A stretch of DNA of 64,000 nt from Herbiconiux ginsengi (lineage in GTDB: Bacteria > Actinomycetota > Actinomycetes > Actinomycetales > Microbacteriaceae). Under the pieces are notes generated by a model, which made no database searches, was not told where the DNA came from, and was given only the letters and a program-made list of their open reading frames with translations. Below are positions 27,293 through 35,713 of the stretch, in pieces. A program made the translations under genes and the position numbers. Within the stretch, counting starts at the first letter, position 1; the number at the start of each line of letters is the position of its first letter. The stretch covers positions 698,979 to 762,978 of the forward strand of contig NZ_FNPZ01000002.1 of assembly GCF_900107435.1 (NCBI RefSeq), written 5' to 3'.

Positions 27293-28699
27293 ATGCGCGA
27301 CTATCGCGACGTATCGTTCTGGTTCGATTCCCTCGCGGAATCGAACCAGGACGAATTCACCCCTCGAGCGCCGCTGTCGGGCGATGTCTCGACCGGCGTG
27401 TGCATCGTCGGCGGCGGCCTCACCGGCCTCTGGACCGCCTACTACCTCAAGAAGGCCGACCCGTCGCTCTCGATCACCGTGGTCGAGAAGGAGGTCGTGG
27501 GCTTCGGAGCCTCGGGTCGCAACGGCGGGTGGTGCTCGGCGCTGTTCCCGCGGTCGACGGATGCGCTCCGCCGCGCCTACGGAGACGACGCCGCCCGCGC
27601 GATGCGGCAGGCGATGATCGACACGGTCGACGAGGTGGGCCAGGTGGTCGAGGCAGAGGGCATCGACTGCGATTACCGCAAGGGCGGCACGATCGTGTTC
27701 GCCCGCGACGGGGTGCAGCGCACTGCGGCCCTGGCCGACGTCGATTCCGCGCGCGAGTTCGGGGTCGATCATCTCGAACTCGTGACCAGCGGCTCCCACG
27801 ACGACCCTCGCGCACGCTCTCTGCGCGCCACCTCGTCTCTCGCCGCGTCGTTCGACCCGTCGTGCGCCCGAGTGCATCCGGCGAAGCTGGTGCGAGCCCT
27901 GGCGCGGGTGGTTGAAGACCTCGGCGTCGTGATCGCCGAACACACCGAGATCGTCGAGTGGGCGCCGCATCGCGCGCTGTACACCGGCGACGGCGGCGAG
28001 GGCCTGATCTCGTGCGATGACCTGGTCATCGCCACCGAGGCATACGGATCGCAGCTTCCCGGCGTCGGACGCCGGATCATGCCGCTGTACTCGCTGATGA
28101 TCGCGACCGAACCCCTGCCCGACGAGGTGTGGGACGAGATCGGGATCGAACACGGCATGACCTTCAGCGACTACCGGCATCTGCTCATCTACGGTCAGCG
28201 CACGGCCGACAACCGTTTCGCCTTCGGGGGCCGCGGCGCCCGTTACCACTGGGGCAGCTCGATCAAGCCCGAGCACGACCGGGTGGATCGTGTGTTCGAC
28301 CACCTCGAACACACCCTGGGCGAGCTCTTCCCCGCCGCCCGCGGCGCGGCAGTGACGCATCGGTGGGGCGGACCGCTCGGGGTGCCGCGCGACTGGCACG
28401 CGACGGCGAGCTTCAACCCGCGCACCGGTGTCGCCTTCGCAGGCGGCTACGTGGGCGACGGATTGAGCACCACGAATCTGGCCGGCCGCACCCTCGCCGA
28501 CCTCATCGGCCGCCGCTCGACAGCCCTGACCGCGTTGCCGTGGGTGAACCACCTCTCGCCCAAATGGGAGCCGGAACCCTTCCGCTTCGTGGGAGCGAAT
28601 CTCGGACTGGTGGGCACCGGCGCCGCCGACGTGGAGGAGTCGGTCACCGGCCGTCGCTCGCTCGCCGCGCGCATCCTGGGCCCGCTCACCGGCCACTGA
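27293..28699 (+). CDS. FAD-dependent oxidoreductase, DAO family (PuuB/OrdL-like)
   Basis: A 468-residue flavoprotein of the D-amino acid oxidase superfamily. The dinucleotide-binding motif is VCIVGGGLTGLWTAYYLKK near 35, followed by GFGASGRNGGWCSALFP, which in this family lies at the flavin. The C-terminal motif is GVAFAGGYVGDGLSTTNLAGRTLADL. PuuB-like enzymes oxidise gamma-glutamylputrescine or other secondary amines. ATG 27293 is chosen over an in-frame TTG at 27266 that lies inside the aminotransferase gene; the gap is 11 bases and no clear ribosome site is seen. The gene ends the Lrp-aminotransferase-oxidase operon. Confidence 0.87.
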   Translation: MRDYRDVSFWFDSLAESNQDEFTPRAPLSGDVSTGVCIVGGGLTGLWTAYYLKKADPSLSITVVEKEVVGFGASGRNGGWCSALFPRSTDALRRAYGDDAARAMRQAMIDTVDEVGQVVEAEGIDCDYRKGGTIVFARDGVQRTAALADVDSAREFGVDHLELVTSGSHDDPRARSLRATSSLAASFDPSCARVHPAKLVRALARVVEDLGVVIAEHTEIVEWAPHRALYTGDGGEGLISCDDLVIATEAYGSQLPGVGRRIMPLYSLMIATEPLPDEVWDEIGIEHGMTFSDYRHLLIYGQRTADNRFAFGGRGARYHWGSSIKPEHDRVDRVFDHLEHTLGELFPAARGAAVTHRWGGPLGVPRDWHATASFNPRTGVAFAGGYVGDGLSTTNLAGRTLADLIGRRSTALTALPWVNHLSPKWEPEPFRFVGANLGLVGTGAADVEESVTGRRSLAARILGPLTGH

Positions 28700-28725
28700 G
28701 TGGCACCCAGGCCCCGACCGCACGA

Positions 28726-29949
28726 TCATTGCGGCCGGCAGAGCGTGGGTGCCGAGTCGGCACCCATCCACTCGGGAACGAAGCCGTGCCCGATCATCGC
28801 CTGCAGCAGGAGCGCCAGCCGGTAGTCGGGATCGAGCCGCCGGCACTCCTCCAGATAGGCGTCGGCCACCGAGCCGCGTCCGCGCGCCCACTCCAGCCAC
28901 GCCAGCATGGTGAGGGCGGGCGTTGCCATCGACTCGGGCGCACAGGACACCAGGTGCCGGAGCAGATCGATCGCCGAACGCAGCGCGCCCGGGGTCGGCG
29001 GACGCCGCCCGACGCCGAGGAAGGTGTCGTACACCGCCGGGGCGCCGATGGCGGACTCGTCGGGCTCCGTGGCCTCGTGCAGCGCGATCACACCGGCATC
29101 GAACCCCCAGGCGCACATCATGAGCACGCAATCCCGGACCACCCGATGGCGGAGCGACCACAGCAGAGCGACGGACCGGGCGTCTGACGGCGGCGGCGAC
29201 CCGGGCTCGACCGTGAGCACCGCGTTCCAGCGCAGGAGCGTCTCGACGATGTCGACCTCCGACGGGTGGGCGAGCGAGTCATCGCCGCCGGGCACGTCGC
29301 GACCTCCGGCGGCCTCTTCGGAATGGTCGAGCCCCAACGCGTTCGTGAGCACACCGAGCGCCGCCATCGATCGTGCGCGCCGAGCCTCCGACGCCGGCGC
29401 GATGGGAACGAACGGACCATGGTGCGCGTCGGGCGGATGCCCAGCCAGCTCGCTCGGCGCGACACCGCCGCCCGACGCGGCGACCGGCAGACGACGCCAC
29501 GAGCCGCGCGCACCGGCAACGGCATCCGCATCCGCATCTGCATCTGCATCTGCATCTGCATCTGCATCTGCCCAATGGCCTCCGACGACGAAATGCGCTC
29601 GCGGCACCTCGAACCCCGCGGCCGCCAGCCGCGCACGGATCGCCCGCACCAGCGGCGCATAGCGCCGCATCGACGCCCGATCGTCGGACTCACGCCCGAA
29701 GACGGCGATCTCGGCCGACCCCGCGCCGGGCACGCGCGCCACCAGCCCGGTCAGGGCCCGCGCGAGCTCTTCGCCGTCGGGCGAGGGCCCCAGCGGCAGA
29801 TCGACCCGCAACGCCGCGGGTGGCTTTCGCCGTCGCCGGAGATAGAGCGCGACACTCGCCACCGGCCGGTACCCCAGTAGGGCCTCGACGTCGAGCAAGG
29901 ATGCGGATGATGCGTGGGCCGCCCGAAGCGGCGCGGAGAGCGTTGTCAT
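28726..29949 (-). CDS. DUF4192 domain protein with Ala-Asp dipeptide repeat
   Basis: A 407-residue protein of the actinobacterial DUF4192 family, function unknown. Typical features are the opening LLDVEALLGYRPVASVALYL and the C-terminal ALTMLAWLEWARGRGSVADAYLEECRRLDPDYRLALLLQAMI. In place of a usual loop it carries a run of Ala-Asp dipeptides encoded by a hexanucleotide repeat (29522-29569). No signal peptide or membrane segment. ATG 29949 is used; the frame stays open upstream to 30093, but that part has no family similarity. The gene is convergent with the FAD oxidase gene, 26 bases apart. Confidence 0.82.
   Translation of the reverse strand: MTTLSAPLRAAHASSASLLDVEALLGYRPVASVALYLRRRRKPPAALRVDLPLGPSPDGEELARALTGLVARVPGAGSAEIAVFGRESDDRASMRRYAPLVRAIRARLAAAGFEVPRAHFVVGGHWADADADADADADADADAVAGARGSWRRLPVAASGGGVAPSELAGHPPDAHHGPFVPIAPASEARRARSMAALGVLTNALGLDHSEEAAGGRDVPGGDDSLAHPSEVDIVETLLRWNAVLTVEPGSPPPSDARSVALLWSLRHRVVRDCVLMMCAWGFDAGVIALHEATEPDESAIGAPAVYDTFLGVGRRPPTPGALRSAIDLLRHLVSCAPESMATPALTMLAWLEWARGRGSVADAYLEECRRLDPDYRLALLLQAMIGHGFVPEWMGADSAPTLCRPQ
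29522..29569 (+). repeat. Hexanucleotide tandem repeat (GCATCT/GCATCC)x8 inside a CDS
   Basis: Two GCATCC units followed by six GCATCT units, exactly tandem. It is read on the minus strand as alternating Ala and Asp in the DUF4192 protein. Because the unit is 6 bases, changes in copy number would lengthen or shorten the loop without a frameshift. Confidence 0.95.
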
Positions 29950-30054
29950 TCCGTCAGTGTCGCGATCCGGGCGCCCGCCGGGACGGCTCACGCCGGATCT
30001 GTGGAGGAGTCGGCGCGGTGCCCCGATTGTGGAGAACTGCCCCGCAGACAGCGA

Positions 30055-30091
30055 GACGCCGCCGGCGGGACGGATCCCGACCGGCGGCGTC
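30055..30091 (-). terminator. Stem-loop downstream of the YceI gene
   Basis: GACGCCGCCGG at 30055-30065 pairs perfectly with CCGGCGGCGTC at 30081-30091 around a 15-base loop, about 50 bases after the YceI stop on the same strand. No T-tract follows, so intrinsic termination is uncertain. Confidence 0.4.
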
Positions 30092-30141
30092 ACGCATCCG
30101 GAGCCCTGCGGAGGATCATCGATCCGCAGCGGCGAGGTGGA

Positions 30142-30696
30142 TTACGGCTGCAGAACGGCCTGCACCTCGATGGTGATGGTGACCTTGTCGCCCACCAGCA
30201 CGCCGCCGGTCTCGAGAGCCGCGTTCCAGTTCACGCCGAACTCGTTGCGGTCGATCTCGGCCTTGGCGCTGAAGCCGGCCTTGTAGTTGCCGTAGGGGTC
30301 GGTGCCGAAGCCGCCGAACTCGAAGTCGAAGGTGACCGGCTTGGTGACGCCCTTGATGGTGAGGTCGCCGTCGATCTTGAAGTCGTCGCCCTGCTGACGG
30401 ACACCCGTGGAGACGAAGCTCAGCTGGGGGTAGGTGGGGGCGTCGAAGAAGTCGTTGGTGCGGAGGTGCCCGTCGCGGTTCTCGTCGTTCGTGTTGACGG
30501 AGGCGACCTCGGCCGTCGCGGTGACGGAGGTCTCCAGCGGGTTCGGCGCGGTGACGAACGTGGCGTCGAACTTCTCGAACTTGCCGCGCACCTTGCTGAT
30601 GAGCATGTGGCGAACGCTGAACGAGACCTCACTGTGCGCGGGGTCGATGGTCCAGCTGCCGACCTTGTATCCGGGGATCTCGATGGTGTCTGTCAT
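30142..30696 (-). CDS. YceI family lipid-binding protein
   Basis: A 184-residue lipocalin-like protein of the YceI family, which binds isoprenoids or other amphiphiles. It opens with YKVGSWTIDPAHSEVSFSVRHMLISKVRGKFEKFD, and DLTIKGVTKPVTFDFEFGG and ALETGGVLVGDKVTITIEVQA follow; these three blocks define the family. It has no signal peptide, like most actinobacterial members, so it is probably cytoplasmic. AGAGAG lies just before the ATG. Length matches the family. Confidence 0.93.
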   Translation of the reverse strand: MTDTIEIPGYKVGSWTIDPAHSEVSFSVRHMLISKVRGKFEKFDATFVTAPNPLETSVTATAEVASVNTNDENRDGHLRTNDFFDAPTYPQLSFVSTGVRQQGDDFKIDGDLTIKGVTKPVTFDFEFGGFGTDPYGNYKAGFSAKAEIDRNEFGVNWNAALETGGVLVGDKVTITIEVQAVLQP

Positions 30697-30807
30697 TGTG
30701 TCTCTCTTCGTGGATCGTCGTTTTCAGGCGCGAAGATGGCCCGCATCAATACAAATGCATAGACCTGAGTGTTTATTCCCACGCGACTTCGCGCGAAGGA
30801 GAAGACG

Positions 30808-31305
30808 TCAGCGGAGGATCTCCACCATCAGCACCCAGGCGTTCACGATCGACACGATGAAGATCAGGATGAATCCGGCCGCCACGAAGAGCAGGCCCGC
30901 CGGAACCCCGGACGCCACGAGCACTCCGCCGATGAGCACGGGGAGGAGCTGGCCGACGCCGAGCACCGCGTCACCGATCTTGGCGCGCCGCGTGCCGCCC
31001 TCGGTCGTGGCGAACATCTGGCGCAGTGCGACCCATTGCAGCACCAGGGCTCCGCAGGCGAACACGGCCAGTTCGAGCCCGAGAGCGATCGCGATCTGGT
31101 CGGGGATGAGCATGGCCACCGAGGCGACCACAATGACCACCACCGAGCCGATCGTCGCGCCTGAGCGGGCCGGCAGCGCCGAGCCCTCGACGATCTCCTT
31201 GATGTTGACCGACATGGCGACGATGATCAGTCCCGCGAGCGCGCCCGCGGCGCCCGCCGACGCCACCGCGAAGTCGTGCCAGCCCTCCATGGCAAGGGGA
31301 TCCAT
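30808..31305 (-). CDS. Small integral membrane protein, four helices
   Basis: A 165-residue hydrophobic protein with four predicted helices: AGAAGALAGLIIVAMSV, IGSVVVIVVASVAMLI, IALGLELAVFACGALVLQWV, and a longer C-terminal pair from GQLLPVLIGGVLVASGV to FIVSIVNAWVLM. I do not recognise a family with a known function. ATG 31305 is used; ATG 31290 is an alternative. It stands between the YceI gene (same strand) and the divergent secreted coiled-coil gene. Confidence 0.72.
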   Translation of the reverse strand: MDPLAMEGWHDFAVASAGAAGALAGLIIVAMSVNIKEIVEGSALPARSGATIGSVVVIVVASVAMLIPDQIAIALGLELAVFACGALVLQWVALRQMFATTEGGTRRAKIGDAVLGVGQLLPVLIGGVLVASGVPAGLLFVAAGFILIFIVSIVNAWVLMVEILR

Positions 31306-31377
31306 GCCCGAATCGTATCGGGAGACGCGCGCGAGCGCTCAGTTCATCTTTCACTTTCGTCACATAGCCTGGGGCCC

Positions 31378-32583
31378 ATGTGGAAGTCCCCTGCCCGCGC
31401 CCTGGGCGTGGTCGCAGCCCTCGTGGCCCTCGTCGCCACGCCGAACCTGGCCGCGTCGGCGAGCCCCTCGGCAAGCCAGGGGCCGGGGGCCTGGCTGCCC
31501 GCATCGGTCGTCACCATCGATGACACGCTCCCGACGTGGGACGAGGTGAACGCCGCAAAAGCGAACGAGCAGACCAAGCAGGCGGAGATCGACAAGATCA
31601 ACAGCGTGGTCTCGAACCTCGAGGCGCGGGTCCAGGAACTTCAGAATCAGGCATTCCAGCGTGGCCAGGAGTACCTGCAAGCTTCCTACGATCTGCAAGC
31701 CGCCGCCACGTACGCGGAGACGATCGACGCCCAGGCAACCGCAGCCACCGACAAAGCCAGCACTGCGAAGACGCAGGTGGGTCAGATCGCCGCGCAGCTG
31801 TACCGCGCAGGCGGCGATTCGAACCTCAACCTGATCCTCAATCAGAACGATGCTGATTCCCTGCTCTACCAGCTCGGCACTATGTCGAAGCTCACCGAAC
31901 AGACCGCGGGAATCCGTGACGCCGCCGTCGCCGCTCAGAACACGGCGGATGCTCTCACGAAGCAGGCCGACGTCGCCAAGGCGGACCGCGAACGGCTCGC
32001 CCAGGAGGCGAACGACCGCCTCGCGGCGGCACAGCAGGCGCAAGACGATGCCGACGCCGAGCTGGCCCAGCAGAAGCAAGCGCAAGGCCAGCTCGACGCT
32101 CAGCTCGCCTCGTTGAAGGGGACAACTGCTGAGCTCGAAGCCGGTGCGCGTGCGCGCGACCAGCAGATCGCCGAGGAAAACGCAAGAAAGGCCGCAGCGG
32201 CCATCGCTGCCGCAGAGGAGGGTGGTGGCGATCCCGGCAGCGCGTGGGTGCCCGGCGACGGATCGATCATGTCGCCCGCCGAGGCGCAGGCCTACGCCTC
32301 CAGCATCATGGGCTCCTACGGGTGGGACGACGCGCAGTTCAACTGCCTGGTGCGGCTGTGGATCGGCGAATCCGGATGGCGGGCCAACGCGCTCAACGAG
32401 TCGAGCGGTGCGTACGGCATCCCGCAGTCGCTGCCCGCGAACAAGATGGCGTCGGTGGCAGATGACTACCTCACCAACGCCGCCACCCAGATCATCTGGG
32501 GCATGAACTACATCGCCGGACGCTACGGCACACCCTGCTCGGCCCTCTCCACCTGGACCGCGCGCGACCCGCACTGGTACTAG
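31378..32583 (+). CDS. Secreted coiled-coil protein with lytic transglycosylase-like domain
   Basis: A 401-residue exported protein. The signal peptide runs over MWKSPARALGVVAALVALVA... with cleavage likely after ASA near 27. Residues ~55-290 are a long coiled coil rich in Ala, Gln and Glu, as in hydrolase-activating or NlpC/P60-type secreted proteins. The last ~95 residues look like a lysozyme-fold domain: LWIGESGWRANALNESSGAYGIPQSLP (candidate catalytic Glu in GESGW) and ATQIIWGMNYIAGRYGTPCSAL. It likely acts on peptidoglycan. The upstream CACATAGCCT region close to ATG suggests a very short leader. The start at 31378 gives the complete signal peptide. Confidence 0.83.
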   Translation: MWKSPARALGVVAALVALVATPNLAASASPSASQGPGAWLPASVVTIDDTLPTWDEVNAAKANEQTKQAEIDKINSVVSNLEARVQELQNQAFQRGQEYLQASYDLQAAATYAETIDAQATAATDKASTAKTQVGQIAAQLYRAGGDSNLNLILNQNDADSLLYQLGTMSKLTEQTAGIRDAAVAAQNTADALTKQADVAKADRERLAQEANDRLAAAQQAQDDADAELAQQKQAQGQLDAQLASLKGTTAELEAGARARDQQIAEENARKAAAAIAAAEEGGGDPGSAWVPGDGSIMSPAEAQAYASSIMGSYGWDDAQFNCLVRLWIGESGWRANALNESSGAYGIPQSLPANKMASVADDYLTNAATQIIWGMNYIAGRYGTPCSALSTWTARDPHWY

Positions 32584-32786
32584 GGGACCCCTGAATCCAC
32601 GCGGCGTGCGCCGCCCCGTCGGCCGTCCGTGGACCAGGCCGGAAAGAGGAGCGCGCGGCGGTCATCGCTTGCGCTGCTATGGTGTGGGTATCCGCGGTCT
32701 GACTGGATATTCCACCCTGCCTTCGTGGGTCTCAGCGGAGCGACGCGCCGTGCTCGTTTGTTGAACATCCCTTGGGGGATCCAGTT
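32584..32786 (+). other. 203-bp intergenic leader
   Basis: No gene is visible between the transglycosylase-like gene and the Tat-exported protein gene. There are AT-richer boxes around 32676-32690 (TATGGTGTGGGTATCC) and GGATATTCCACC near 32705 that could hold a promoter, leaving an untranslated leader of about 100 bases. I recognise no riboswitch class. Confidence 0.4.
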
Positions 32787-33491
32787 ATGCCAGAAGACGA
32801 CGTCCCGCCTGCTGATCGAGCGGCAGAGCCCTCGCGGCGAGGTGTTCTGCTCGGTGCGGCATGGATCGCTCCTGTCATCGCCGTGGCAGTCGCCGCGCCG
32901 ACGGCCGCTGCATCGGGCGGCAGCACCCCAGGAACCATCTCTTTCGACTCGGCGAGTTACTCGACCTTCTCGCTGGCTGTTCAGATGCCGATCACCGGGC
33001 GTGTTTCTGCCGTCTCGGGCGTGTGGCCGGCATCGGTCGCCATCCTCCCTTCCGCAACCTTTGGTAGCCTGCGCACGGCGGCGGTCGATCAGTCCAGCGG
33101 AACGTTCTCCGTCACGGCGTGGGGCACTGCTCAGCCGAAGGTGGGAACGATCATCGCCTCCGCGGTGGGGTACACCAGCGCAGTAGCAACGTTGACCGTG
33201 CTGCCGCTGGGTGAGATCACGTTCGACTCCTCCAGCTACTCCGTCAACACGGCGAGCGCCACGTTCACCGTTTCGGGCCGGATCAGTCTGCGAAGCTCCA
33301 CGATGCCCACGAACGTCCTGCTTCTCTTTCCGAGCGGGTTCACGGGCACTGTCGTCGCCCCCGTCGACCATGCCACGGGCGGGTTCAGCGCTTCGGTCAC
33401 CGGGCCTGCGACCTCTGCGACGGGCACCCTCCGCGCGATGCAATCCGGATTCGCGACCGGTGAGACGACGCTGACCGCTTCCGTCGCCTAG
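32787..33491 (+). CDS. Tat-exported protein with two Ig-like repeats
   Basis: A 234-residue secreted protein. A twin-arginine signal (PSRRGVLLGAAWIAPVIAVAVA) ends near residue 38. The mature part consists of two homologous ~90-residue beta-sandwich units: the first begins PGTISFDSASYST, the second GEITFDSSSYSVNTASATFTVSGRI; both end in a GY/GF...TLTV/TLTA strand. No catalytic motif and no sorting signal are seen. ATG 32787 is used; an in-frame TTG at 32772 is weaker. Function unknown; the two repeats suggest adhesion or surface binding. Confidence 0.75.
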   Translation: MPEDDVPPADRAAEPSRRGVLLGAAWIAPVIAVAVAAPTAAASGGSTPGTISFDSASYSTFSLAVQMPITGRVSAVSGVWPASVAILPSATFGSLRTAAVDQSSGTFSVTAWGTAQPKVGTIIASAVGYTSAVATLTVLPLGEITFDSSSYSVNTASATFTVSGRISLRSSTMPTNVLLLFPSGFTGTVVAPVDHATGGFSASVTGPATSATGTLRAMQSGFATGETTLTASVA

Positions 33492-33522
33492 ACCCCTGAG
33501 GGTCGGGGCCAGGCTCCGCGGC

Positions 33523-34506
33523 TCAGTGCCGGCGGTGGTCTTGGATCGTCATGCGCGGGCCGTGCCGCGGTGCGCGGAATCCGCTCGCGAACACGAGCCG
33601 GACGATCCGCTGCCGGTGCCCGGCCCACGGTTCGAGCAGCTCCGCCAGAGCGTCGTCGTCGATCGCCTCACCCACCAGCGCCCAGCCGATCTGAGCGGCC
33701 AGGTGGTAGTCGCCGAAACTGACGGCATCGGGATCGCCGTGCGAGCGCTGCGAGGTCTCCGCCGCCGTCCACACACCGACGCCCGGCACCGTGCGCAGCA
33801 GGCGTTGCACGTCGGCCCCGCCGCGCTCGTGCACGGTGGTGCGCTCGAGGCCGCGCGCGACCGTCGCCGCGGCGATGACCGTGCGGGAGCGACGCGGGTC
33901 GACCCCGGCGCGATGCCACTCCCACGACGGGATGCGCCGCCACTGCTCCGGCGTGAGGGGCACCCGCAGCTGCGGCGGCACGGGGCCCGGCGGCCGCTCG
34001 CCATGGGCCGTCACGAGCACCCGCCAGGCCCGGAACGCCTCGGTGGAGGTGACCTTCTGCTCGATGATCGCGGCGGCGAGCGAGTCGAGCACCCGCCCGG
34101 TGCGGGTCAGCCGCAACCCCGGATTGCGGTGCAGCGCCGTGGCGAGCAGTTCGTGCCCCGACGCGTCGAGCCCGCTCCAGTCGTCGCCGGCGCCCAGCAG
34201 CTGCGGCGCGGTCTCCAGAGCAGCGGATGCGCCACTCCCCCACGCGCGCACCAGCACCCGCCCGCGCGTGCCCGAGACATGCAGGCTCGCAGTGCCTTCG
34301 GGCGTGCGGAGGGCGATCCAGATTCCGCCACCCGACTCCTCGAACCGCACGCACGGATCACCCGGGCCGCGACGCAGCGGGGCGAGGGTCGCGCGGAAGT
34401 CGACCGGATCACGCGGCTCGTAGACCAGCTCGAGCGGCTCACGGGCGACGGGGGGCGCATCCGGCCGCGCCGGCGTCGCCGGGCTCTGCTCCCTCGTGAT
34501 CGTCAT
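33523..34506 (-). CDS. HhH-GPD DNA glycosylase (AlkA/3-methyladenine type)
   Basis: A 327-residue base-excision repair glycosylase. The helix-hairpin-helix reads LLRTVPGVGVWTAAETSQRSHGDPDAVSFGDYHLA, in which PGVGVWTA is the DNA-backbone contact and the Asp of FGDYH is in the place of the catalytic Asp of AlkA. An IIEQKVTSTEAFRAWRVLV helix precedes it. There is no Fe-S cysteine cluster. It would excise alkylated purines. The N-terminus has a disordered Pro-rich leader. A second alkylation-repair enzyme, Tag-like, is found at 55659. Confidence 0.85.
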   Translation of the reverse strand: MTITREQSPATPARPDAPPVAREPLELVYEPRDPVDFRATLAPLRRGPGDPCVRFEESGGGIWIALRTPEGTASLHVSGTRGRVLVRAWGSGASAALETAPQLLGAGDDWSGLDASGHELLATALHRNPGLRLTRTGRVLDSLAAAIIEQKVTSTEAFRAWRVLVTAHGERPPGPVPPQLRVPLTPEQWRRIPSWEWHRAGVDPRRSRTVIAAATVARGLERTTVHERGGADVQRLLRTVPGVGVWTAAETSQRSHGDPDAVSFGDYHLAAQIGWALVGEAIDDDALAELLEPWAGHRQRIVRLVFASGFRAPRHGPRMTIQDHRRH

Positions 34507-34710
34507 GTCGCAAGAAGACTACGGGAGGGCCCGGACATCGCGGAGTCGGCCGCGCGCGAGCCGCGCGCGGCGAGCGCTTCGAGAGCGGCGCGGAGAACCC
34601 TGATCCTGCGCGATCCGCACCCGTCAGGAGCCGAGCCCGCCGTTTGGTCGGGAGAAGTCCGCGGATGAAGAGACGCGCGGCGCAGCCGCCGCAGACGTCT
34701 CAGACTGTGC

Positions 34711-35661
34711 CTAGTCGAGCAGGTCGAGGAGCCAGCGAGGGCCACGCACCTCGGCACCGGCCTTGGCCACGCGGCCAGCGAGCTCACGGTCGGCCGTGAT
34801 CACCACCGTGGTGGCCGGCGCGCCCCACGAGAGGCTGGTGAGCCGCTCTGTCTCGGCCACGATCGTGTCGTCTCCCGATCCTTCGGAGCGCACCACGTTC
34901 ACCTCGGGCGTCACCGCCGAGCCCGCGCTCGCGTCGCCGTCGGCTCGCGGGCCGCCGCCGCGAGCGCTACTCGTCCCCGCGCCGCGCGCCTGCCCCTCCA
35001 GAACCACCGAGTACTCCGGCCAGATCCGCCCGGCCGGCAGCCCGAACTCCCTCGCCGCCACCCCTGCGGCGCTCAGCGCGCCCACGCGCTCCAGCAGTCG
35101 CGACGCCGCGCCCGCTCGATCCTTCCACCACCCGTCAGGCCGCGAACCCACGACGTTCGCGGCGTCGACCACGATCCGCACCGTCTCGCCGAGCCGTTCC
35201 CGCAGCCGCGGCCACGACGAGCCGAAGCCCGGATGCAGCGGCAGCGCCTCCACCTCGTCGAGCGGAACCCAGCGCAACTCGAGGCTCTCGGCATCGCCGA
35301 TGCTCGGTTCGAAGGGCCGCGCCGCCCGGGCGACCACCGTCTCGTACGACCAGAAGCCGACGTCGAACACCGACGTGAACGCGATCGCCAGGGCATCCGC
35401 CGGCACACCGGCTTCTTCACCGGCCTCCCGGATGGCGCCGGCCACCGCCGACTCGCCCGCGTGCCGCGCGCCGCCCGGTAGACCCCAGGTTCCCCCGAAA
35501 TGACTCCACTCGGCCCGGTGCTGCAACAGGATGCCCGCGACCCGGTCGTGCACGAGCAGACCGGCCGCGCCGTAGCGGCCCCAGTAGCGCCGGCCGTCCG
35601 GCCCCTCGACCCAGGCGTCGCCGCTGTCGCGCGGCGGAAGGCGGGGCGGGACTTCGGACAT
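34711..35661 (-). CDS. Nudix hydrolase fused to NYN/PIN-like domain
   Basis: A 316-residue two-domain protein. Residues ~28-150 are a Nudix hydrolase with the full box GGARHAGESAVAGAIREAGEEAG (split here: G63 to G85; REAGEEAG carries the metal-binding Glu residues). Residues ~160-316 look like a NYN/PIN-type RNase fold: VRIVVDAANVVGSRPDGWWK with Asp166 at the first strand, and a C-terminal TTVVITADRELAGRVAKAGAEV typical of the last conserved Asp region. A Gly/Ala/Ser-rich insert of about 50 residues interrupts the second domain. Nucleotide pyrophosphatase plus nuclease suggests RNA or nucleotide housecleaning; no substrate is known. Confidence 0.82.
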   Translation of the reverse strand: MSEVPPRLPPRDSGDAWVEGPDGRRYWGRYGAAGLLVHDRVAGILLQHRAEWSHFGGTWGLPGGARHAGESAVAGAIREAGEEAGVPADALAIAFTSVFDVGFWSYETVVARAARPFEPSIGDAESLELRWVPLDEVEALPLHPGFGSSWPRLRERLGETVRIVVDAANVVGSRPDGWWKDRAGAASRLLERVGALSAAGVAAREFGLPAGRIWPEYSVVLEGQARGAGTSSARGGGPRADGDASAGSAVTPEVNVVRSEGSGDDTIVAETERLTSLSWGAPATTVVITADRELAGRVAKAGAEVRGPRWLLDLLD

Positions 35662-35713
35662 GCTCCCAGCTTCTCACGGCGTGCCGCGCGGTCCGAACGG
35701 CCATGATGGAGGA

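Noticed and set aside
34507-34710. Small gene or RNA in the 204-base gap
   Set aside because: No open frame with a ribosome site and no tRNA-like fold could be seen.
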